26,663 nt of DNA from Alphaproteobacteria bacterium. GTDB taxonomy: Bacteria > Pseudomonadota > Alphaproteobacteria > Elsterales > Elsteraceae. This document shows positions 12,597-19,682 of this stretch, in pieces (position 1 is the first letter of the stretch; each line of letters opens with the position of its first letter). The notes under the pieces were generated by a model, which was not told the origin of the DNA, searched no databases, and saw only the letters and a program-made list of their open reading frames with translations. The DNA lies in NCBI GenBank assembly GCA_013297545.1, contig JAAFHH010000004.1:1-26663 (forward strand), written 5' to 3'. Position numbers and translations under genes: made by a program.

Positions 12597-13330
12597 GCCA
12601 GGATGCCCTGCTCGGCGGGCGCGTGGTGCTGGAACAGCCGGACAGTGGCTTGCGGGCAAGCCTCGATCCCGTGCTGCTGGCCGCATCAGTCGACCCACCG
12701 ACGGGGGCGACAATTGTTGAGTTGGGTACGGGCACTGGTGTCGCACTCGCCTGCGTGCGGGCGCGCCGGCCGGATGTGCGCACGATCGGGGTCGAACGGG
12801 ATCTGGGCTTGGTGGCGCTGGCGGCGCGCAACCTTGGCGGATCTGGCCACATCGTCGCAGCCGACGTCGCAGCCCTGCCGCTGATCGGGATCGCGGCCTG
12901 GGTGCTCTTGAACCCGCCCTACCACGACCCCGCAAGTTCCCGGCCACCACGGGCCGATCGCCAGGCGGCAGTCCAGGAGACCACGCCCCTGGCGGTCTGG
13001 ATTCGCGCTGCCGCCCAGGTGCTGGCACCGAAGGGGCGGCTCAGCCTGATTCACCGGGCCGATCGGCTGCCGGAAGTGCTGGCCGCACTGCGCGGGTTTG
13101 GCCAGCTGACCGTGCTGCCGCTGTGGCCGCGCGCTGGCGTCGCGGCCAAGCGCGTGCTGATCGGCGCGGTCAAAGGCTCGAAGGCACCAGCGACCCTGCT
13201 GCCGGGTCTGGTGCTGCACGGGCCGGGTGCCGATTTCACAGCCGCCGCCGAAGCGATCCTGCGCGATGGGGCGGCCTTGCCGCTGCTGGCCAACACCGCC
13301 ATGCTCCCGGGTGGAACGCACAAGGATTGA
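12593..13330 (+). CDS. SAM-dependent methyltransferase, TrmN6-like (N6-adenine type)
   Basis: This 245-residue class I methyltransferase starts at a GTG within the DUF2007 stop. The SAM motif I is ELGTGTGVALACV (43-55), an acidic residue follows at GVERD (66-70), and the catalytic NPPY is at 107-110. NPPY marks enzymes acting on exocyclic adenine or other planar nitrogens. Alphaproteobacterial homologues are usually annotated as tRNA1(Val) adenine-37-N6 methyltransferases. The opening LLGGRVVLEQPDSGLRASLD, where the substrate-side Gln/Leu-rich segment lies, fits that group. The precise RNA or protein target is unproven. The next gene begins 6 bp downstream. Confidence 0.85.
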   Translation: MSQDALLGGRVVLEQPDSGLRASLDPVLLAASVDPPTGATIVELGTGTGVALACVRARRPDVRTIGVERDLGLVALAARNLGGSGHIVAADVAALPLIGIAAWVLLNPPYHDPASSRPPRADRQAAVQETTPLAVWIRAAAQVLAPKGRLSLIHRADRLPEVLAALRGFGQLTVLPLWPRAGVAAKRVLIGAVKGSKAPATLLPGLVLHGPGADFTAAAEAILRDGAALPLLANTAMLPGGTHKD

Positions 13331-13336
13331 GACGCG

Positions 13337-13564
13337 ATGTTGGGGCTGTCGTTTGGCAAAGTGTTGGTGTTGATCGTGCTGGCGGCCGCCGTGTGGCTTG
13401 CCTACCGCTGGATGAAACTGAAAGCCCCCGCTGCACCGCCACCGGCCAAGCGTCCACCACCGGCGACACCGGGCACCCAGGATCTCACCCGCTGCGCCAC
13501 CTGCGGCGCCTATGTCGCGGTTGCCTGCGCGCGGAGCGACTGCGCGATCGGTCGCAGTTCATAG
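13337..13564 (+). CDS. PP0621-like small membrane protein with Cys motif
   Basis: This 75-residue protein has one N-terminal transmembrane helix (about residues 5-24, VLVLIVLAAAVWLAYRW). A proline-rich linker (APPPAKRPPPATP) and a C-terminal Cys motif RCATCGAYV follow, with further cysteines in ACARSDCAIG that could form a zinc ribbon. This layout matches the PP0621 family of unknown function. The gene begins 6 bp after the methyltransferase stop and is probably co-transcribed with it. Beyond it the sequence turns AT-rich for about 100 bp. Confidence 0.75.
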   Translation: MLGLSFGKVLVLIVLAAAVWLAYRWMKLKAPAAPPPAKRPPPATPGTQDLTRCATCGAYVAVACARSDCAIGRSS

Positions 13565-13653
13565 ATGTTTTCTATAGCAACTACTTATCGGTTCAGTGCA
13601 AGTATAGACCAAAGTACACAAGCAACCGCCGTCAACAGGGCCAAATATTACTA

Positions 13654-13682
13654 TTGAAACCTATTTGTCATATTCCTATCCT
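13654..13682 (+). promoter_or_regulatory. Candidate promoter in the AT-rich gap 13565-13791
   Basis: TTGAAA (13654-13659) and TATCCT (13677-13682) are 17 bp apart in a 227-bp gap without a gene. The rest of the gap is AT-rich up to about 13690 and GC-rich after, with repeated CGGGT/ACCCG elements near 13759-13791. A leader of about 100 nt would precede the gene at 13792. Support is the box match only. Confidence 0.35.
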
Positions 13683-13791
13683 CTGGGTGACAAGACGCCC
13701 ACGCACGTACCTCTGGCCCTTCCTGGTTATGCAACGACGGTCGCGTCCTTTCCGTACCCCGGGTCACACCCGGTACCGAGGGGATCACCCG

Positions 13792-14115
13792 ATGCTTGCA
13801 GTCAGTCCCAATACCCAGCCAGAGCCGGCACCGCACCCAACCGCCGAGATCCTGGACTTCCCAGCCGACCGGGCCCGCCCGCCCGCCGGACACCGCGCGA
13901 TCGTCTCCGATGCCATGGCTGGCCTCAGCCGCGCGGTCGAGGCCTACGCCACCACCGTGCGCGCCCAACAGGCGGCGATTGCGGAGTTCATGGCGGCAAC
14001 CGAGGCGATGCATCGCGTTGCCAACCAGATCGTCGACACGAATGGCGGCGTGCAGCAGACCATTACGCGCATCTTGGGCGAGGCGCGCCTGCTGCGGCTT
14101 AAGGCCGAAGGGTAA
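13792..14115 (+). CDS. Hypothetical helical protein
   Basis: This 107-residue ORF starts at the ATG at 13792, with GAGGGG about 9 nt upstream as a ribosome binding site. An open frame extends far upstream, but it crosses the methyltransferase in another frame and is not coding. The N-terminal 40 residues are proline-rich and low complexity. The remainder (MAGLSRAVEAYATTVRAQQA through TRILGEARLLRLKAEG) is predicted helical with heptad-like spacing, perhaps a coiled coil or phasin-like bundle. No family is recognised. It ends 9 bp before the convergent lipoprotein gene. Confidence 0.6.
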   Translation: MLAVSPNTQPEPAPHPTAEILDFPADRARPPAGHRAIVSDAMAGLSRAVEAYATTVRAQQAAIAEFMAATEAMHRVANQIVDTNGGVQQTITRILGEARLLRLKAEG

Positions 14116-14124
14116 ACCCGTCGT

Positions 14125-15294
14125 TTAGCGAACGAACAGGTGGACCTCGTTGGTGTCCGCCTGGGCGGACGTGGTGCCCGTGAGGTTTACCCGACCAATC
14201 GGCAGCCCCATGTCGGACAGTGTGCGCAACACGGCTTCGGCATTGCGCCGCGCCGCATTGGACGACAGCGGCCCTTGGCCCTGGGCACCGCGCGTAGGCG
14301 CCACCGCCACCAGATCGAAGCGTGCGGCCGGCTGGCGATCCAGCGCCTGCGCCACTGCATCGAACAGCTGCTGCTGGTAGGGCGGATTCGGCCGGTCGAA
14401 GCGGATCACCACCAGCGGCCGGCGCTGGCCGGCACTGCCGAGGAAGCTCGACTGCAGGCTGGCACCCGGCGGCGGCGACAGCTGCACGCCACCACCAGAT
14501 CCACCACCCACGCTGCCGCCACCAAAGCCAGCAGCGTTGCGGTTGGCGAGGCTGCCGCCAATCAACTCGCCATTCTTGATCGCAACCGCGAGCGTGTTCA
14601 GCGTCCGGCGCTCATTGCCGACATAGGCAGTCTGGCGCTGCAGGTCGTCTGAGATCTCGTTCAGCAGCCGCTCGATGCCGACCACCGTGCGGTTGACCTC
14701 GTCTTGGATCAAGGCCAGCAAGCGGTGGTCTTCGTCGACCGCACCGGTCACGCCGAAGGTGGCGCGCACGGCTTCGATCAGGAAGCCCGCGAACGAGGCT
14801 GAACCCGCGATCTGACCAGACAGCGCGTTCAGGCGGTTCACATCATCATTGATCTTGTCGAGCTCGCCCTGCGCGTCTGCCCATTGCTGGGTCAGAATCG
14901 GATTGCCCGGCGTGGTGCCGATCTGCAGGCGGCTGTTGATGCCGGCGACCAGCTGGAAGTAGCGCTGGCCCGCGGTCAGCGACGAGCGCCGCACCTCTTG
15001 CAGGGCGCGCGACTGATCGCTGAGCAGCGTTTGCAGGCGCACGGCATCACCGCGCAACAGCTCAGCGCGCTGGCCGACAAACGTCGACGACGGCGCGCCG
15101 GCTGGCAGCGCAATCGGCTGGATTTGCACCGACGGGCGCGGGCCCGGCGGCGGGGCAGGGTCTGCGCCGGTTGCGCGCTCCCCGACCAGCGAGGGGGTCA
15201 GCGCATCGAGCGCCGAACACCCAGCCAACGCCAGTGCCAGAACCAAAGGAATTGCAGTCGACTTGAGCGAACGCATCGCCACCACCAGCGTCAT
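14125..15294 (-). CDS. Lipoprotein with coiled coil and degenerate OmpA-like C-terminal domain
   Basis: This 389-residue protein has a lipoprotein signal with lipobox LAGC (Cys26), so it should be lipidated at the outer membrane or periplasmic side of the inner membrane. A second start at 15276 would leave a more typical signal (MRSLKSTAIPLVLALALAGC); the ATG at 15294 has GAGG just upstream. After a proline-rich linker, residues about 70-250 are helical and coiled-coil-like. A Gly-rich stretch (FGGGSVGGGSGGG) leads to a C-terminal domain. There LVVIRFDRP and NAARRNAEAVLRTLSDMG resemble an OmpA/MotB peptidoglycan-binding fold. The usual TD Asp is replaced (PTRG), so peptidoglycan binding is doubtful. 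Function unknown. Confidence 0.78.
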   Translation of the reverse strand: MTLVVAMRSLKSTAIPLVLALALAGCSALDALTPSLVGERATGADPAPPPGPRPSVQIQPIALPAGAPSSTFVGQRAELLRGDAVRLQTLLSDQSRALQEVRRSSLTAGQRYFQLVAGINSRLQIGTTPGNPILTQQWADAQGELDKINDDVNRLNALSGQIAGSASFAGFLIEAVRATFGVTGAVDEDHRLLALIQDEVNRTVVGIERLLNEISDDLQRQTAYVGNERRTLNTLAVAIKNGELIGGSLANRNAAGFGGGSVGGGSGGGVQLSPPPGASLQSSFLGSAGQRRPLVVIRFDRPNPPYQQQLFDAVAQALDRQPAARFDLVAVAPTRGAQGQGPLSSNAARRNAEAVLRTLSDMGLPIGRVNLTGTTSAQADTNEVHLFVR

Positions 15295-15474
15295 GAGGCC
15301 TCACACAGCGCAAACCGGCGTCCCGGATTGCCGCATCCTATTGATTTTATTGGAACTCTCTTGCGGCGGCGTGAACTCTATCGGATGCCTTCCGGCTTTC
15401 CAAGGTAGATTCCGTGGTGTGAAAAAGTTCCTTGCCAAGCCCAGGGCCCCTCGATAAGTTCCGCGGCCTGCGAC

Positions 15475-15551
15475 GCGCCCGTAGCTCAACTGGATAGAGC
15501 ACCAGACTACGAATCTGGGGGTTAGGAGTTCGAATCTCTTCGGGCGCGCCA
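15475..15551 (+). tRNA. tRNA-Arg(ACG)
   Basis: The acceptor strands GCGCCCG (15475-15481) and CGGGCGC (15541-15547) pair perfectly. The discriminator is G15548 and the CCA at 15549-15551 is encoded. The anticodon stem CCAGA/TCTGG encloses loop CTACGAA with anticodon ACG at 15509-15511, whose A34 is normally deaminated to inosine to read CGN codons. The T loop has TTCGAAT. Accessory-looking DNA follows directly, so the tRNA may be an old integration site. Confidence 0.97.
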
Positions 15552-15621
15552 TTCTCCGCTACGCCAGCCGTTTCCGGTTTGATAAACGGACTCCGTTGCC
15601 TTTCGACGGAGGACGCGCACC

Positions 15622-17022
15622 ATGGCGAGCGCCAATAGTCTGGCCGGGTTGCAGAAGTGGGTGAACCGCGCAGAGTGGCGCGAGGCCTTCGCCGAGACGA
15701 TCGGTCTCCATTTGGGCGGCGCTTGCGCGGATGCCGGTATCGCGCTCGAACAGCTGGGCGAGGTCATAGGCGATCACCACGCAACGATTGCCTTTGCGTG
15801 CGCGTTCGAGGATTTTCTGACGCGCGAACTCGATGACGGGCGCAATGTCGCCGACGACTATCTGAAGCGGCGGGGCTGGAACGAGAGCGTCGCGAACAAG
15901 GCCTACATCGCCGCGCTGCGTTCGTCGGTGATGAGCCTTTACGAGATCAGCGACATCGTGGTCGGCCAATCGTTTCTGGCGCGCGACCTGGTGCGGGGTG
16001 GCGAGCCGGTGCGCGTGAGCGAGAAATCGGGGACGCACTATCTGAAACCCTGGGATCGCATAGCGGCGCGCATCGTGCAGACCGGTTCGCGAGCCGAGAT
16101 GGCGGGCGGCGCGCTGCGGTATGCGCGCGAGGCGAGCGAGGATTTGCTCAAGGCGTTGGATGACGAGCGCAAGGCGGCGCGCAAAAACGTCGCCAAGATC
16201 ATACGGGAGGTTGGCCTCAAGGCGGATGACGCCCTGGCGGCCAAAGCGCTCGCCGATACGGAATTCTTGCGCCTCTCGGCCTTTCTGTTCACCGGCGTGT
16301 GGCTGGACGATTTTCTGTCCAGGACGCGCAATCCCCAAATGCCGCTGCTGTCCAATACCGACGGCGACGACATTGCGTTCACGACGGTGCACTTTCCGCT
16401 CAACGCGCTGGTTACGGCGGATGGCGTGTGTCGTGCGCTCGCCAACGTTCCCGCGCTGCGCCCGGCGGATGAGTTCTGTTGGAACTGGCTCGATCCCGGC
16501 GCCGCCGCGGGTCGCGCGCGCAGGGCCGATCGTCAAACCTTTGTCACGGTGATGGCCGACGGTACGCGGGTGCTGGGGACGGTGGAGCTTAAGGGCCGCA
16601 CGCTTGTGCTCGAGGCGAACTCGCCGCAGCGTGCGGAGCGGGGGCGCGCGATGCTTGCAGCAGCGCTTCAGGGAATGACGGGCACTCCGCTGGTCGTGCG
16701 CGGCGGCGCCGATGAGGTGAAGGCTGCAGCAACGGCCAAGAGCGCAAAGCCGCCGTCCGGGGTTTCACCGGAGGAGGAGCGGGAGATCATCAAGGCTTTC
16801 ATGCACAAACATTACACCAACACGATCGATCAGCCGGTGCCGATGCTTGGAAACAAAACGCCGCGCCAGGCCGCGAAATCGGCCAAGGGCCGCGAGAAGG
16901 TCGCCGAGTGGATCAAATTTCTGGAGAACGGCGCGGCCAAGCAGAACGACGGTTCGCCGATGGCGGACTACGACGTGAGTTGGATGTGGGAGGAGCTTGG
17001 GGTGGGCGATTTGCGGCGGTAG
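15622..17022 (+). CDS. Uncharacterised 466-residue protein with MbcA/ParS-like C-terminal motif
   Basis: The ATG at 15622 has GGAGG 9 nt upstream, an unambiguous start. The N-terminal two thirds (WREAFAETIGLHLGG, RGWNESVANKAYIAALRSSV, VSEKSGTHYLKPWDRIAARI) is a mixed helical region I cannot assign. The middle holds a segment rich in strands (RQTFVTVMADGTRVLGTVEL), then RAERGRAMLAAAL. Near the C-terminus, HKHYTNTIDQPVPMLGNKTP and RQAAKSAKGREKVAEWIKFL resemble the short P-L-G-x-TPR-x-A domain. That domain is shared by MbcA/ParS (DUF2384-type) antitoxins and SEC-C-associated proteins. The gene sits 70 bp after tRNA-Arg and before a decayed operon. It is probably accessory; function unknown. Confidence 0.75.
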   Translation: MASANSLAGLQKWVNRAEWREAFAETIGLHLGGACADAGIALEQLGEVIGDHHATIAFACAFEDFLTRELDDGRNVADDYLKRRGWNESVANKAYIAALRSSVMSLYEISDIVVGQSFLARDLVRGGEPVRVSEKSGTHYLKPWDRIAARIVQTGSRAEMAGGALRYAREASEDLLKALDDERKAARKNVAKIIREVGLKADDALAAKALADTEFLRLSAFLFTGVWLDDFLSRTRNPQMPLLSNTDGDDIAFTTVHFPLNALVTADGVCRALANVPALRPADEFCWNWLDPGAAAGRARRADRQTFVTVMADGTRVLGTVELKGRTLVLEANSPQRAERGRAMLAAALQGMTGTPLVVRGGADEVKAAATAKSAKPPSGVSPEEEREIIKAFMHKHYTNTIDQPVPMLGNKTPRQAAKSAKGREKVAEWIKFLENGAAKQNDGSPMADYDVSWMWEELGVGDLRR

Positions 17023-17067
17023 ATTCTGGCACGCAGTGGCGAACCGTTACCGAGACACGATTTCCTG

Positions 17068-17199
17068 TCACTGCATTCCTGATATCGACTCGCCGCCCGC
17101 GGGTCCGAACACTTTCATCATCTCGCCGCGCGGAACGGTGGGATGGATGACGGCCGCGATCTGGGCCGTGGTCTGGACGATCTGCGGTGCGGCGAGCAT
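17068..17199 (-). pseudogene. Truncated GyrI-like domain protein (5' stub)
   Basis: The ATG at 17199 has a strong AAGGAG about 9 nt upstream. The first residues, MLAAPQIVQTTAQIAAVIHP then TVPRGEMMKVFGPAGGE, match the start of GyrI-like small-molecule-binding proteins (typically about 155 residues). After about 37 residues the similarity ends and a stop follows at residue 44. The rest of the gene is missing, replaced by the end of the 466-residue gene's flank. It follows the SRPBCC pseudogene by 41 bp and was probably the third gene of the arsR operon. The good ribosome binding site suggests recent truncation. Confidence 0.65.
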
Positions 17200-17240
17200 C
17201 GTTGTTACTCCTTCGTGAGATGTGGACGTGAATTGGGGCA

Positions 17241-17695
17241 TCAAACGATGGCCTCGAGCCGCGCGTAGCCCGCTTCCATTCCCTGTTCCATGCCGGTCGC
17301 GAGCATCGCGGCGCGCACCGCCGCATCGGGGAACGTCATGCGCATAGTCATCAGCGTGCCGGCGCGGCCGGCTTCGAAGCGTGTCTCGATGCGGTTGTCG
17401 GGCGTGACGTCCGGCAGATGCATGCGCTCGACATGCACGATGCGGCTGAACGGCTCCAGCGCCATGAACTCACCCGTGAGGTAGAAGCCGCCACCTTTGC
17501 CGTCGGCCCACTCGTATCGGATTCTACCGCCGGGACGCGCCTTGCGGGCATGGTCCAGCCCTGGGGTCCGAGCAGCCATTTCTGAATGAGCTTCGGCTCG
17601 GTATGGGCGCGATAGACGGCCTCGGGCGGAGCCGCGAAGCGCCTAACCACGACGACATGCCGGTCGCCTTCGGTCTTCCGTATCAATTTGCTCAC
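17241..17695 (-). pseudogene. SRPBCC/AHSA1-type protein, frameshifted
   Basis: The N-terminal frame starts at a GTG (17695) that overlaps the arsR stop and reads KTEGDRHVVVVRRFAAPPEA then PKLIQKWLLGPQGWTMP. The C-terminal part continues in a different frame as ARPGGRIRYEWADGKGGGFY through ERMHLPDVTPDNRIETRFEA and on to the stop at 17241. In intact relatives about six residues lie between GWTMP and RPGG; here only 8 nt remain, so about 10 nt have been lost near 17540-17546. Such proteins usually pair with an ArsR-type regulator and bind hydrophobic ligands. A sequencing error is the alternative, but a 10-nt loss is larger than typical errors. Confidence 0.8.
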
Positions 17696-18030
17696 CGTCT
17701 TGCCTTTCGCTTTTTGGACTTTATTCCGGCAAGGACGCCGTCAAGATGGTCGTAATTCGCAGCCAGCGCTTGTCGCAGCAGGTCGAGCCATTGGTCGATC
17801 TCGGTGATCGCCGCCGGCGCCAATCGGCACGGCCGCTTGGCGCCTTCGACCCGGCGCACGATCAGCCCGGCACCTTCGAGAACCCTCAAATGGCGAGACA
17901 CGGCGGGCTGCGACATGTCGAACGGCTCGGCGATCTCCATCACCGTCGCCTCGCCCAACGCAAGACGAGCAAGGATCGCCCTGCGGGTCGGATCGGCCAG
18001 CGCAGAGAAGGTGGTGTCGAGATTCGGCAT
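17692..18030 (-). CDS. ArsR-family winged-helix transcriptional regulator
   Basis: This 112-residue repressor has the ArsR winged helix: FSALADPTRRAILARLALGE (helices 1-2), then VMEIAEPFDMSQPAVSRHLR (helix-turn-helix) and VLEGAGLIVRRVEGAKRPCR (wing). No metal-binding Cys motif (ELCVC) is present, so it belongs to the SRPBCC-associated group rather than the metal sensors. The C-terminus is lysine/arginine rich. The gene is intact and overlaps the frameshifted SRPBCC gene by 4 bp (GTGA). A perfect inverted repeat ends 9 bp upstream of its ATG, almost certainly its own operator. It may persist as a repressor after decay of its operon partners. Confidence 0.9.
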   Translation of the reverse strand: MPNLDTTFSALADPTRRAILARLALGEATVMEIAEPFDMSQPAVSRHLRVLEGAGLIVRRVEGAKRPCRLAPAAITEIDQWLDLLRQALAANYDHLDGVLAGIKSKKRKARR

Positions 18031-18039
18031 GCCGCGGCT

Positions 18040-18071
18040 TTCGTTATATAATTGATACGTTATATAACGAA
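18040..18071. promoter_or_regulatory. ArsR operator/promoter: perfect 12-bp inverted repeat
   Basis: TTCGTTATATAA (18040-18051) and TTATATAACGAA (18060-18071) are perfect inverted copies separated by 8 bp. This AT-rich palindrome ends 9 bp before the arsR ATG and contains a TATAAC (18048-18043, minus strand) suitable as a -10 box. Bound ArsR dimers would block the promoter. The expected transcript has a leader of only a few nucleotides. Confidence 0.8.
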
Positions 18072-18405
18072 GAGGCCGCAGTCAAGCACTACTCGCGAAC
18101 GCAGCCTCACCAGCCATCGCAGCAGCGCGCTGCCCGAGGACTATTTCACCGACCTGGCAGGAAATCCGGTTGTAAATCCAAATACGAAATGCCCAGATGT
18201 CACTCCGCATAGCCTCCGGGCTGGCACTCCTGACGCGCGGAGTGTTCTGCTATCAGTTGTAGTGGTTTTGATCAGCGCCGGATGTTCGCTGCGGCACCTG
18301 CGGACTCCGGGCTGGAACATCATAGTGCTCCAGCGGAAACGTAGTGATCAGTTTCATCGACGCTGGGGCGCCACTCTCCTCCCGCTGCTGATCCCGCCGC
18401 TGATC
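18072..18405. other. Gene-free stretch between the arsR operator and the CDF-like gene
   Basis: I see no supported gene here. A plus-strand frame from 18052 runs through the stretch, but it starts inside the operator, has no ribosome binding site and carries no recognisable domain. A hairpin-like CTGGAACA/TGCTCCAG lies near 18310-18332. Composition is mixed and AT-richer than the flanking genes at 18165-18195. It may be debris at the right edge of the accessory segment that begins after tRNA-Arg. Confidence 0.5.
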
Positions 18406-19005
18406 TCAGGCTTGCGCCGCGCGATGCTCCTCGCGGGCCGCCTCCCACACCTCATGGGCGGCATCGGCATTCAAGGCGGCGATCGCGATCCCGACAATCA
18501 GATCCGGCCAGCCGGATGCCCACACGTAGGCGGTCACCAAGCCGGCCGCGATGATCGCGACATTGGCAACGGCATCATTGCGCGCCGATAGGAACGCTGC
18601 ACGCGCAAGCGAGCCACTGCCGCTGCGATAACGCGCGAGCAGAGTGGCACAGGTGAGATTGACGGCGAGCGCACCAAGCCCAGCGAGCCCAAGGGTCAGC
18701 GGATCCGGCGCGACCGGTGCCCAAACCTTCTCCCACGCCGTCCACAAGGTTGCGAGGCCAGGGACCAGCAACAGACCGGCCAGCACCATACCAACGCGCG
18801 CCCGCGCCAGCGCACCCCAGCCGATCGCCAGGAAGATCAAGAGATTGATCGAGGCGTCTTCCAGAAAGTCGATGCTGTCGGCGAACAGCGCGACCGAGCC
18901 GATCGCGAGGGCGACCGCAAACTCAACGCCGAAGTAGCCGACGTTCAGGAGGCCAACGATGGCGACGGTACGGCGCAAAGCGGGGTTTGGTGCGGCTTGG
19001 TCCAT
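18406..19005 (-). CDS. Cation-diffusion-facilitator-like membrane protein, short
   Basis: This 199-residue protein has about six transmembrane helices and CDF-like landmarks: NVGYFGVEFAVALAIGSVAL and FADSIDFLEDASINLLIFLA in the first half, and SARNDAVANVAIIAAGLVTA then WPDLIVGIAIAALNADAAHE in the second. In YiiP-type zinc transporters the TM5 site is HxxxD. Here the aligned residues are Ser and Asp, and the cytoplasmic C-terminal domain is missing (most CDFs are about 300 residues). Metal specificity is therefore altered or transport lost. I chose the ATG at 19005; the open frame upstream to 19281 is arginine-rich and not protein-like. A short CDF subfamily annotated simply as cation transporter exists. 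Confidence 0.78.
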   Translation of the reverse strand: MDQAAPNPALRRTVAIVGLLNVGYFGVEFAVALAIGSVALFADSIDFLEDASINLLIFLAIGWGALARARVGMVLAGLLLVPGLATLWTAWEKVWAPVAPDPLTLGLAGLGALAVNLTCATLLARYRSGSGSLARAAFLSARNDAVANVAIIAAGLVTAYVWASGWPDLIVGIAIAALNADAAHEVWEAAREEHRAAQA

Positions 19006-19126
19006 AACGCGATCTCGCGCACAGATTCGCCATCGTCGCAAGCGCCGCCGCCCACGAACGAGATTGGTGCTGCGCGCGTGTGAGGGAGGCGCCACCGTGA
19101 CACCAAAGCAGGGTGTCGAACTGTGG

Positions 19127-19150
19127 ATCGACCGCTTGCACGCGGTCGAT
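19127..19150. repeat. Perfect 9-bp hairpin in the gap 19006-19271
   Basis: ATCGACCGC (19127-19135) and GCGGTCGAT (19142-19150) pair perfectly around 6 nt. The 266-bp gap around it has no supported gene. The hairpin could be an operator or RNA structure upstream of the CDF-like gene on the minus strand; nothing further is visible. Confidence 0.4.
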
Positions 19151-19249
19151 ACCGCCGGATTGCCGAGTTCAGGGCCGCGACGATGGTCTGCATTCCGGAA
19201 CCCATTCACGAAGCAGGGACAAGCTGTCGTACTTGAAGCTGCACGGCCT

Positions 19250-19268
19250 GCCGATCGCGTAGATCGGC
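19250..19268 (-). terminator. Hairpin just downstream of the PilZ gene
   Basis: GCCGATC (19250-19256) and GATCGGC (19262-19268) form a perfect 7-bp stem with a 5-nt loop, starting 3 bp after the PilZ stop on the minus strand. No U-tract follows, so it is a weak terminator candidate or an mRNA 3'-end stabiliser. Confidence 0.4.
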
Positions 19269-19271
19269 TGC

Positions 19272-19616
19272 CTAACGCCAATCCTCATAGCTATCGAACG
19301 TCGTCTTGCGCACTTCCTCGACAAACCGGGCGAGTTGGCTTGCACGCGGTTCGCCCAGCGGGTCGAAGCGCAAGCGAATCGAGACTTCAGTTGCGGCGAC
19401 GATTTCGGCCGAAAGGTCGCCGAGGCCCGGCAGCACCAGCACCACTTGGCCGCCCGCACCCAGGGCGCCGGGCTCGAGTGGCTCGGCAAAGCGCATCTGG
19501 GCGCCGGTCAAGGACACGTCGGTCAGCTGGCCGGGGTAGAGCTTGCCCTCACTCTCGATCGCCGCGCGTATCTTCAGTGGTGCGCGCGGCGCTGCACGTT
19601 CTGATCCTGTGTCCAT
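19272..19616 (-). CDS. PilZ domain protein
   Basis: This 114-residue protein is essentially one PilZ domain, the common cyclic-di-GMP receptor fold. An Arg-rich start (ERAAPRAPLKIRAAIES, residues about 6-22) is followed by LTDVSLTGAQMRF, the D/N-x-S-x-x-G motif. The canonical RxxxR is present as R-A-A-P-R, so c-di-GMP binding is plausible. I chose the ATG at 19616 over the upstream start at 19670, because a GGAG lies 11 nt before it and the domain begins soon after. Target process (motility, envelope or polysaccharide) cannot be read from the neighbours. Confidence 0.85.
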   Translation of the reverse strand: MDTGSERAAPRAPLKIRAAIESEGKLYPGQLTDVSLTGAQMRFAEPLEPGALGAGGQVVLVLPGLGDLSAEIVAATEVSIRLRFDPLGEPRASQLARFVEEVRKTTFDSYEDWR

Positions 19617-19682
19617 CAGCCATTCCGCTCCCTGCCTGGCGGAGCGATGCCATAGCTGTGTGACAGCCACAAGTACTCGCGG

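Noticed and set aside
15568..15589. CCGTTT/AAACGG inverted repeat downstream of tRNA-Arg as a terminator
   Set aside because: The stem is only 6 bp with a 10-nt loop and no U-tract; it is not distinguishable from chance.
15559..16536. 325-codon minus-strand frame opposite the 466-residue gene
   Set aside because: The plus strand has a clear ribosome binding site and recognisable C-terminal motif; the minus frame is Arg/His/Gln-rich and starts without a ribosome binding site.
15552..18405. Attachment-site duplicate of the tRNA-Arg 3' end
   Set aside because: No second copy of the T arm or acceptor end was seen by eye in the accessory segment.
18052..18591. 179-codon plus-strand frame across the gap after arsR
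   Set aside because: It begins inside the ArsR operator, lacks a ribosome binding site, overlaps the CDF-like gene end and has no family resemblance. A transposase remnant was considered but no motif supports it.
19006..19281. N-terminal extension of the CDF-like protein to 19281
   Set aside because: The extra 92 residues are Arg/Ser/Cys-rich, contain no CDF similarity and overlap the PilZ stop; the ATG at 19005 begins the family-like sequence.
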